From NCBI GenBank assembly GCA_019244945.1, contig JAFASD010000094.1, positions 1 through 7,690 on the forward strand: a stretch of DNA of 7,690 bases. Reading direction: 5' to 3'. How positions within the stretch are numbered: the first letter of the stretch is position 1; every line of letters begins with the position of its first letter. The notes beneath the pieces were generated by a model. It was not told where the DNA came from. It searched no databases and saw only the letters and a list, made by a program, of their open reading frames with translations. Position numbers and translations under genes: made by a program. Of this stretch, positions 1 to 5,389 are shown in pieces. This stretch comes from Acidobacteriaceae bacterium (GTDB lineage Bacteria; Acidobacteriota; Terriglobia; Bryobacterales; Bryobacteraceae).

Positions 1-86
1 ATTGCTGCCGTGCGCTCGCGACCGTGGGAGAGATTTCAGACGCACTGAGGAAAGTCTTCGGAGAACATCGGGAGTCTTCCTTTTAA
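1..86 (+). CDS. Methylmalonyl-CoA mutase-type large subunit, C-terminal end (partial)
   Basis: Only the last 27 codons lie in the window, in the frame starting at base 3, with a TAA stop at 84-86. The visible tail contains the stretch ATVGEISDALRKVFGEHRE. This is the signature ending of the catalytic (large) subunit of B12-dependent acyl-CoA mutases such as methylmalonyl-CoA or isobutyryl-CoA mutase, which rearrange branched and linear acyl-CoA thioesters in the cytoplasm. Ending here, with no cobalamin-binding domain after this motif, suggests the two-subunit type, with the B12-binding small subunit encoded elsewhere. The assignment rests on a short motif, so mutase type and substrate cannot be decided. 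The other two frames are less convincing: one stops at about base 48, and the other reads low-complexity arginine-rich sequence. Confidence 0.7.
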   Translation, partial: CCRALATVGEISDALRKVFGEHRESSF

Positions 87-109
87 CAGCTATGCAATAG
101 TGGTGTGCT

Positions 110-373
110 ATGGAAGCAGAGCGAAAGGAAACGAGGCAGGTCGCCACGCTGAACCACGGCGACTTCAAAGCCGATATCTACAGCACGGAGTTGCCCGGTG
201 AGTTCAAAGTGGTGTACCGAAACCCGGACGGTTCAGAAATAGAAGAGGCTTTGCTCACCGGCATCAGCACGTATCATATGCGCGAACCGGATGTGCTGAA
301 GCGACTCGAGGAGCTATCCCGAGGTGCACAGCCCAGTTCGCAGCCGGATCTGGGAGACCCTGGCGAGTACTGA
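110..373 (+). CDS. Small conserved-looking hypothetical protein, 87 aa
   Basis: I do not recognise a named family. The protein is hydrophilic and acidic, with no signal peptide or membrane segment, so it is probably cytoplasmic. Residues about 10-50 alternate in a way that suggests a small beta-sheet (DFKADIYSTELPGEFKVVYR). A short helix follows (about 57-72, PDVLKRLEELSRG), and the tail is Pro/Ser/Gln/Asp-rich and probably disordered. The ATG at 110 is the first start after an in-frame TAG at 98-100, so the start is well bounded although there is no clear Shine-Dalgarno sequence. It lies 23 bp after the mutase stop and could be cotranscribed with it. The long antisense frame over its 3' end (264-743) lacks any family motif and looks like a shadow. 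Confidence 0.65.
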   Translation: MEAERKETRQVATLNHGDFKADIYSTELPGEFKVVYRNPDGSEIEEALLTGISTYHMREPDVLKRLEELSRGAQPSSQPDLGDPGEY

Positions 374-479
374 TCGCAATATTGGTCGTTTCCAGATATC
401 CAGCTGCGGCCGACTCCATCCGTATTTCTTCTGATGATTTGACCGCCGCATTTTTTCGTCTGACGTTCGACTGATCCAT

Positions 480-1499
480 ATGGCTGGAAGTGGCTATTCT
501 CGGAGGCAATTTATAGGCAGCGCCGTGGCTGTATCCACGGGATTGGCTGGGATCGGTGAGGCGCAGAGCAGCGCGATACCTCGACGGAAGTTCGGGCGGC
601 ACTCGGATGAGGTCTCCATTTTGGGTATCGGGGGACACCATCTGGGAAGTGCAGCGACGGAGGAAGACGCAATCGCGATCCTTCATGAGGCTGTGGATAA
701 CGGCATCAACTTTTGCGACAACGCCTGGGAATATAACGACCACCGATCCGAGGAGTGGATGGGTAAGGCGTTAGCGGGCGGTTACCGCGACAAAGTTTTT
801 CTCATGAGCAAGGTGTGCACGCACGGACGTGATGCTTCGGTTGCCATGCAGATGTTGGAAGAATCTCTACAGCGCTTGGGGACCGATCACCTCGATTTAT
901 GGCAGATCCATGCAGTGGTTTACGACAACGATCCGGATCTGGCTTACCGTAAGGGCGGCGTTGTTGAAGCGCTCGATCGGGCCAAGCAGCAGGGGAAAGT
1001 GCGATATACGGGATTTACTGGGCACAAAGATCCGCGCATCCACCGGCGCATGATTGAGATGGGATATGCGTGGGATTCGGTGCAGTTTCCTATCAATGCG
1101 TTCGATGCCCAGTTTCGCAGTTTCCAGCAAGTCGTTCTTCCTGAGGCTCTGAAGCGACGGATTGCCGTGCTCGGGATGAAGCCTTTGAACGGCGACGGGG
1201 CGCCTTTCCACAAAGGCGATGTGAAGCTGACGCCCGAGCAGGCTCTGCGATACGCGATGAGCGTTCCGGGCGTTACGACAACCATCACGGGGATGGACTC
1301 TATCGGCGTGTTGCGGCAGAATCTGGCGATCGCGAAGGGATTTCAACCGCTCGAGCGTTCGGAGATGGAGGGAATTGTCGCCGCGGTGCAGCCGTTTGCA
1401 GGGGACGGACGGTTTGAGGTGTACAAGACGTCACTGCGGTATGACGATGTCGTCACGCGACAGATGCATGAGCAGCCTCTCGCCGGGGCGCACTCATGA
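480..1499 (+). CDS. Aldo/keto reductase with twin-arginine (Tat) signal
   Basis: This is an NAD(P)H-type aldo/keto reductase (AKR) that would interconvert carbonyls and alcohols. Residues 1-30 form a Tat signal: SRRQFIG (R8, R9) followed by the hydrophobic stretch SAVAVSTGLAGIG and an Ala-rich end. The enzyme is therefore predicted to be folded with its cofactor and exported. The TIM-barrel domain starts near residue 37. The four AKR catalytic residues are all present: D80 (FCDNAWEY), Y85, K111 (LMSKVC) and H144 (LWQIH). The 339 aa length suits an AKR plus a leader. ATG 480 is the only usable start after the in-frame TGA at 435-437, and the Tat motif requires it. There is no obvious Shine-Dalgarno sequence. 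It heads a compact block with a paralog 18 bp downstream in the same frame. The substrate is unknown. Confidence 0.9.
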   Translation: MAGSGYSRRQFIGSAVAVSTGLAGIGEAQSSAIPRRKFGRHSDEVSILGIGGHHLGSAATEEDAIAILHEAVDNGINFCDNAWEYNDHRSEEWMGKALAGGYRDKVFLMSKVCTHGRDASVAMQMLEESLQRLGTDHLDLWQIHAVVYDNDPDLAYRKGGVVEALDRAKQQGKVRYTGFTGHKDPRIHRRMIEMGYAWDSVQFPINAFDAQFRSFQQVVLPEALKRRIAVLGMKPLNGDGAPFHKGDVKLTPEQALRYAMSVPGVTTTITGMDSIGVLRQNLAIAKGFQPLERSEMEGIVAAVQPFAGDGRFEVYKTSLRYDDVVTRQMHEQPLAGAHS

Positions 1500-1500
1500 G

Positions 1501-1506
1501 AGGGAG
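1501..1506 (+). promoter_or_regulatory. Shine-Dalgarno AGGGAG for the GTG-started reductase
   Basis: The purine run AGGGAG begins directly after the upstream stop and lies 11 bp before the GTG at 1518. It supports that GTG as the start. No ATG lies in frame between the TGA at 1497-1499 and the conserved domain. Confidence 0.5.
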
Positions 1507-1517
1507 ATAGACGAACC

Positions 1518-2435
1518 GTGCCGGTACCACATCGAGAACTGAAGGGCGTTTCAGTATCCATTATCGGCATCGGTGGGTCGGCGCTCGGCGATATCAAAGA
1601 TGAGTCGGAAGCCGGACGAGTGGTTTCCGAAGCGCTCGATAACGGAATCAATTTCTTTGACAACGCGTGGGAATATCACGACGGCAAGAGCGAAGAAGTG
1701 ATGGGGCGAGCGTTGAAGGGCAAGCGCGATCAAGCGTTTTTGATGACGAAAGTGTGTTCGCACGGGCGCAAGCGAGATGTGGCGATGAAGATGTTAGAGG
1801 ATTCGCTGCGGCGGCTGCAGACGGATCACCTGGATCTTTGGCAAATCCACGAAGTCATCTATGACAACGATCCGGATCTGCACTTTCAGCCGGAGGGCGC
1901 TGTGGAGGCGTTGACACAGGCCAAGCAGCAAGGCAAAGTCCGATTCGTAGGATTCACCGGGCACAAGGATCCAGACATCCACCTGAAGATGCTTTCGCAC
2001 CGTTACCCGTTTGATACGGTGCAGCTGCCGTTGAATCCGTTCGATAAGAGTTATCGTTCGTTTCAAGAGAACGTGATTCCGGAGGCGCGACGTCAGGGCG
2101 TCCTGGTGATCGGAATGAAATCAATGGGCGGTGGTGGCGAACCGGTGAAGCGGGGCGTGGCGACGCCGCAGGAACTGCTGCGGTATGCGATGAGCGTACC
2201 GGGGATACTGACGACAGTGAGTGGGATGGATTCGTACAATGTGTTCCGGCAAAACCTGGCAGTCGCAATGGATTTTAGTCCGATGAGCGGCTCCGAGATG
2301 GCGCAACTGGAGCAGCGGGTGAAGGCGATGGCGGGCGATGGCCGGCTGGAGCATTATAAAGCGACCAAGATATACGATGCGGCCGTGGGCCGCGAGCAAC
2401 ATGGATTTCCGAGCCCAAAGGAATTGCCCGCATGA
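1518..2435 (+). CDS. Aldo/keto reductase, cytoplasmic paralog
   Basis: This second AKR aligns with the preceding one along nearly its whole length, and by eye well over half the residues are identical. Shared blocks include DNGIN(F/C), TDHLDLWQIH, AKQQGKVR, GFTGHKDP and LRYAMSVPG. All four catalytic residues are present: D48, Y53, K78 and H111. Unlike its neighbour it begins directly at the barrel, with no signal peptide, so it should stay in the cytoplasm. The start is GTG at 1518, 18 bp after the upstream TGA and preceded by AGGGAG. The gap between the genes is in frame and free of further stops. Its TGA stop overlaps the ATG of the DUF4142 gene. The pair probably arose by tandem duplication followed by gain or loss of the export signal. 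The substrate is unknown. Confidence 0.9.
   Translation: MPVPHRELKGVSVSIIGIGGSALGDIKDESEAGRVVSEALDNGINFFDNAWEYHDGKSEEVMGRALKGKRDQAFLMTKVCSHGRKRDVAMKMLEDSLRRLQTDHLDLWQIHEVIYDNDPDLHFQPEGAVEALTQAKQQGKVRFVGFTGHKDPDIHLKMLSHRYPFDTVQLPLNPFDKSYRSFQENVIPEARRQGVLVIGMKSMGGGGEPVKRGVATPQELLRYAMSVPGILTTVSGMDSYNVFRQNLAVAMDFSPMSGSEMAQLEQRVKAMAGDGRLEHYKATKIYDAAVGREQHGFPSPKELPA
2418..2422 (+). promoter_or_regulatory. Shine-Dalgarno AAGGA for the DUF4142 gene
   Basis: AAGGA lies inside the last codons of the second reductase, 9 bp before the ATG at 2432. Together with the ATGA overlap it supports that start and suggests translational coupling. Confidence 0.55.
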
Positions 2436-3013
2436 TTTCGTTGTGGTTGGTTTTGGCTGTGCTGGCGCAGACGGGATCGCCGTCGTCTCCGGCACCCATG
2501 AAAGAAAATCGAGCGCCGGTAGCGGCGCAACCGGCGCCAGCAAATCAACCGTCCTCACCTGAAGTAGATCGCTTGTTCGCGATAGCGGCGACGCAGGGAG
2601 GCAATGCCGAAATCGATATGGCCGAACTGGCAGTGAAACGTGGATCGGCAAACGAGATTAAGGGATATGCAAGCAAGATGATTGCCGAGCACAAAGGCTT
2701 AATGGAGGAGATGATGCCCGTGCTGCAGCGGTTGGCGAGCAACCCTCCGGCTGAGCGGCTTGCGCCACCAGACGAGCTTGCTAAGCGCCACTTAGAAGCT
2801 GTCAAGCCGGTGGACTTCGATCAGGTTTACATCATGGAGCAGATTGGCGGGCATTTGGCCATGTTAACTGCATTTCAAACCGAAGCCGATAACGGCACCG
2901 ACGCGCAGTTGAAAGAGCTGGTCCGGAAATGGATGCCGACGATTGAAGCGCATTTGCAGCTCGCGGTGGACACGGCAAAGCATGTTGGCGGAGCGAGCCC
3001 GTTCAAACAATAG
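2432..3013 (+). CDS. DUF4142 ferritin-like exported protein
   Basis: The protein (193 aa) begins with a short hydrophobic signal (ISLWLVLAVLAQ). A Pro/Ala/Ser/Gln-rich linker follows to about residue 43, then a helical domain with the DUF4142 pattern. The pattern comprises FAIAATQGGNAEIDMAELAV (49-68), a helix ending in KMIAEHKGL (82-90, H87), DxxY (D130, Y133) with H141, and a final helix with the conserved PTIEAHL (H174). Family members are predicted periplasmic or outer-membrane four-helix, ferritin-like proteins often tied to envelope stress. Their biochemical function is not established. Translation is probably coupled to the upstream reductase, because the ATG overlaps that gene's TGA and AAGGA lies 9 bp upstream. 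Its 3' end overlaps the convergent sugar isomerase gene by 11 bp. Confidence 0.85.
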   Translation: MISLWLVLAVLAQTGSPSSPAPMKENRAPVAAQPAPANQPSSPEVDRLFAIAATQGGNAEIDMAELAVKRGSANEIKGYASKMIAEHKGLMEEMMPVLQRLASNPPAERLAPPDELAKRHLEAVKPVDFDQVYIMEQIGGHLAMLTAFQTEADNGTDAQLKELVRKWMPTIEAHLQLAVDTAKHVGGASPFKQ

Positions 3014-3863
3014 CGGCTGAGGCACGTCCCGTCAAGCTTTTCAACAACTCGATCGCTTTGCGGATATCGGCAGCGCGGCGTTCCGGGTCGGGTTCTTCGC
3101 GCTCAACGCTCAGAATGCCTCGATAGCCAATCTCTTTCAACTTGGAAATGAAACGGGGGAGATCGACGCTTCCGGCGCCGAGTGGACGTTCAGTCCCGAG
3201 GGCCTCCGGCCAGTCACGCGGCGGCCAATCTCCATCCTTGCAATGGACGGAGATGACATACTTTCCGAGCAAGTCGAGCGCCTCGATCGGATCGCCGGTG
3301 CCGTAGAGAATCATATTGGCGGGATCGAAATTGATCTTCAGATTGGGCCGGTCAACGTCTTCGATGAATCGCAAGAGAACCTTGGCGGGTTCCTGCCCAG
3401 TTTCGAGAGTGAACGATTGGCCGTTTTCGCCGCAGTGATCGCAGATGTCGCGGGCGACATCGCGGATTTCCGTGTAGGCGCGATCTTCGGGATTATGCGG
3501 CACGAAGCCGATGTGACAAGCGACGCAATCGATGGCCAGTTGGCGAGCGACATCGGAAACGGATTTGGTTCTTGCGATGCGCAGGTCTCGAGTATCTGGC
3601 GGAACGAGTCCCACCGTGCGCTGTACAGACGGGATGTCCGTATAGTCCTCACCAACATAGCTGCATACAGCGGTGACGGCGAGGAACTGTTGCGCGTTCA
3701 GCGCCTCGTCCCATTTTTCGGCAGCGCCTTCGAGAGATAGCTCTCCCGGAAATCCGAGTTGGCCGGCTCGAACACCGAACGATTTAGCGGCATGCAGTGT
3801 TTTGCGGGCGTCCTGTCCGGCCCAAAACATGACACCGATTTCCAGATCTTCTAAACCAAGCAT
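3003..3863 (-). CDS. Sugar phosphate isomerase/epimerase family TIM-barrel protein
   Basis: This 286 aa protein has the xylose isomerase-like TIM-barrel fold (AP endonuclease 2 superfamily), whose members isomerise, epimerise, hydrate or dehydrate sugars using a divalent metal. Expected metal and active-site positions are visible: E154 in FTLETGQE, D180 in INFDPANM, H207 in SVHCKDGDW and E254 in LSVEREE, with H117 as a possible extra ligand. There is no signal peptide, so it is cytoplasmic. The ATG at 3863-3861 lies inside the last codons of the oxidoreductase gene (13 bp overlap). GGAG sits 10 nt upstream of it, so the two are very likely translated from one message. Pairing with a Gfo/Idh oxidoreductase is typical of inositol-like and keto-sugar catabolism. 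The exact reaction cannot be read from the sequence. Confidence 0.88.
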   Translation of the reverse strand: MLGLEDLEIGVMFWAGQDARKTLHAAKSFGVRAGQLGFPGELSLEGAAEKWDEALNAQQFLAVTAVCSYVGEDYTDIPSVQRTVGLVPPDTRDLRIARTKSVSDVARQLAIDCVACHIGFVPHNPEDRAYTEIRDVARDICDHCGENGQSFTLETGQEPAKVLLRFIEDVDRPNLKINFDPANMILYGTGDPIEALDLLGKYVISVHCKDGDWPPRDWPEALGTERPLGAGSVDLPRFISKLKEIGYRGILSVEREEPDPERRAADIRKAIELLKSLTGRASAAIV

Positions 3864-4846
3864 TCGATTTGTTCTCCATCCAGGTCTCTTGATTGTTTCA
3901 GCAGAAGAGCTAATTTTACGGCTCGGGCTGAGTCTTGGGGTGTGCAGCGCTCGGGGAGTTTGCCATTACGGCAGCAGTGAAGGAAGTATTCGAGCTCGGC
4001 CTGGTAGCCGTCGATGTCGGGAACGGCAATTGTTTCGCGGAGGCCGGTCTCATCGTTGAGGATCAAACCTGTGGGTGTAAACTCCAGTTCTGCGCGTTCG
4101 GCGCGTACCTGGAAGCTCATCGAGAGCGGCACGCCCGGTAGGAACCAACCTCCCTGGATGCGCACTTCCGGGCCTTGCGGATAGATGAGCGTGGCTGTCA
4201 GCGCGTCAACATCTCCGAGCTTCTTGGCGGCGACACGACTCGGTGGGCCAAAGACTAAGAGGGCCTGATCGATGTCGTGAATGAGCAGATCGAGGACGGC
4301 TCCGCCGCTGCGAGGTTCAATCGGGAGCCAGCGGCTCCAATCGGGGAGGCCGCAGCGGCGGACGAAGGTCGCGCTTAGAATGGGACCGAAGTCGCCCGAT
4401 TTCACGAACATTTCCAGCTGCTGGTAAGCAGGCCAGAAGCGAAGCACGTGTCCAATCATGAGCGTGCGGTTGTGCTCTTCCGCAATGGCGATCATGCGAT
4501 CACAGTCTGCCGCGGAAAGAGCCATGGGCTTCTCGCAGAAGACATGCTTTCGGGCTGCAAGGGCGGAGATGGCGATCGTGGCATGAAGATCGGTGGGAAC
4601 GCAGATATCGATGGCATCCAGTTCGGGATCAAGGACGATTTCGCGCCAGTCTGTATATTTCCGAACGAGTGAGAAATCGTAGACTGCGGCGGGGAGATTC
4701 ACGTTTCCGCCGGCCTCGCTTAGGTCTCCTGACAGAGCGCGAGGATCATGGCCGCAAACAGCGGCTATTTGTACGTCGTCCATCTTGGAGTACGCATTGA
4801 GGTGCACGGCTCCCATGAAGCCGAGTCCGATGATGCCGAGTTTCAC
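3851..4846 (-). CDS. Gfo/Idh/MocA family NAD(P)-dependent oxidoreductase
   Basis: This 331 aa cytoplasmic dehydrogenase oxidises or reduces a sugar or cyclitol hydroxyl. The N-terminal Rossmann fold carries GLGFMG (7-12). The family EKP signature is at 105-107 (VFCEKPMAL), where the lysine is catalytic. The C-terminal substrate domain has the conserved GGAVLDLLIHDID (181-193), with D186 and H190 at the expected catalytic positions. The start is GTG at 4846-4844. It encodes the canonical beginning MKLGIIGLG, so no residues appear to be missing. No Shine-Dalgarno sequence is visible upstream, and a TACAAT element at 4858-4853 would place transcription initiation close to the GTG. It overlaps the downstream isomerase gene by 13 bp and lies 75 bp after the HicB-like gene. 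The substrate is not determined; a 3-keto-sugar or inositol is plausible from context. Confidence 0.92.
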   Translation of the reverse strand: MKLGIIGLGFMGAVHLNAYSKMDDVQIAAVCGHDPRALSGDLSEAGGNVNLPAAVYDFSLVRKYTDWREIVLDPELDAIDICVPTDLHATIAISALAARKHVFCEKPMALSAADCDRMIAIAEEHNRTLMIGHVLRFWPAYQQLEMFVKSGDFGPILSATFVRRCGLPDWSRWLPIEPRSGGAVLDLLIHDIDQALLVFGPPSRVAAKKLGDVDALTATLIYPQGPEVRIQGGWFLPGVPLSMSFQVRAERAELEFTPTGLILNDETGLRETIAVPDIDGYQAELEYFLHCCRNGKLPERCTPQDSARAVKLALLLKQSRDLDGEQIECLV

Positions 4847-4852
4847 GGGAGT

Positions 4853-4858
4853 ATTGTA
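4853..4858 (-). promoter_or_regulatory. Possible -10 element TACAAT before the oxidoreductase
   Basis: Read on the minus strand this is TACAAT, 6 bp before the GTG start, so a transcript would be leaderless or nearly so. The fit is weak because no good -35 hexamer lies 16-18 bp upstream. It would explain the absence of a ribosome binding site. Confidence 0.25.
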
Positions 4859-4921
4859 CGCGGCTATAATTTCAGTGGTACTAAAAGGAAAGCCTGAATT
4901 AGCTGCTTAGAGGAGACAGGC

Positions 4922-5206
4922 CTAAGCTTTGGCATGCGTCGGTGGGAGCGGAAGAGTCACGCGCTGCACACTGATGAACTTGGGGCTGGCAATCTTTTGT
5001 TTGCTTCTGCTGTAGCCCGCTTCTGCGAGGATTTGATCCAGAGTGCCCATGTTCTCCGCTTCTTCCAAGAACAGCCGCACGGCCTCTTTCAGGTTCTTTA
5101 AAGCTTTCTCTTTGCTGGTACCACACGAAGACACGTCCAGTTCCAGTGCATGAGCGACGAAGACTCGCCCTTCTTTGAAAATGCGGGTGGTGAGTTGAAT
5201 CTTCAT
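4922..5206 (-). CDS. HicB-like antitoxin-family protein, orphan
   Basis: The 94 aa protein begins MKIQLTTRIFKEGRVFVAHA. It continues with the HicB-type beta-beta-alpha pattern ALELDVSSCGTSKEKALKNL and KEAVRLFLEEAENMGTLDQI. This fold resembles a degraded RNase H domain and in HicAB systems neutralises the HicA mRNA interferase. No separate DNA-binding domain is evident in the short basic tail (about 66-94). The open frame extends upstream to 5320, but the extra 38 residues do not resemble the family, so I start at the ATG at 5206-5204. There is no clear Shine-Dalgarno sequence. Neither flank encodes a HicA-like protein (a small double-stranded-RNA-binding fold with a GSH motif), so this appears to be a solitary member, possibly with a role outside toxin-antitoxin function. 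Confidence 0.75.
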   Translation of the reverse strand: MKIQLTTRIFKEGRVFVAHALELDVSSCGTSKEKALKNLKEAVRLFLEEAENMGTLDQILAEAGYSRSKQKIASPKFISVQRVTLPLPPTHAKA

Positions 5207-5233
5207 TGTCGGGTAATGGATGTTTGCACTGGA

Positions 5234-5264
5234 AGCATAGCACTCCAAAAGGTGTGAACGGCAA
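5234..5264 (-). promoter_or_regulatory. Candidate promoter for the HicB-like gene
   Basis: On the minus strand TTGCCG (5264-5259) and TATGCT (5239-5234) are separated by 19 bp, slightly longer than ideal. Initiation would fall about 20 nt before the ATG at 5206. This is a consensus match by eye only. Confidence 0.25.
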
Positions 5265-5317
5265 GACAACATCAAGTGAGAGGCAATGAAGATTGGGAGT
5301 CCAGCTTGCGTTTTCGG

Positions 5318-5339
5318 CATCGGCGAAAGGCTGCCGATG
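5318..5339. repeat. Perfect 7-bp inverted repeat, 8-nt loop
   Basis: CATCGGC (5318-5324) and GCCGATG (5333-5339) are exact reverse complements around an 8-nt loop. It lies about 50 bp beyond the stop of the DUF1080 gene. It is not followed by a T-run on either strand, so it is not a textbook intrinsic terminator, though it could stabilise the mRNA 3' end. Confidence 0.4.
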
Positions 5340-5389
5340 AACGCGGATTAACGGAGACTACTGTACCGCGCATTGGCTTGATTGGCGGG

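Noticed and set aside
264..743. 159-aa minus-strand frame antisense to the small protein and the first reductase
   Set aside because: It has no recognisable motif, and it overlaps the Tat leader of a clear gene and the end of a plausible one. Its composition is that of an antisense shadow.
1497..1499. TGA between the reductases as a selenocysteine codon
   Set aside because: It falls at the natural C-terminus after a non-conserved tail, no catalytic Cys position in AKRs matches it, and no SECIS-like hairpin is apparent downstream.
2121..2651. 176-aa minus-strand frame over the reductase and DUF4142 junction
   Set aside because: It is rich in Pro, Arg, His and Ser, as expected from the complement of a GC-rich coding strand. 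Both sense genes beneath it have strong family motifs.
3243..3740. 165-aa plus-strand frame inside the isomerase gene
   Set aside because: It is antisense to a gene with intact metal-site motifs, and no ribosome site or family pattern is visible.
5207..5320. N-terminal extension of the HicB-like frame by 38 residues
   Set aside because: The extension does not resemble the family, whose members begin at MKI(Q/K)L. It also reads like translated intergenic DNA.
5318..5339. Intrinsic terminator for the DUF1080 gene
   Set aside because: The stem is good but no T-run follows it in the direction of transcription.
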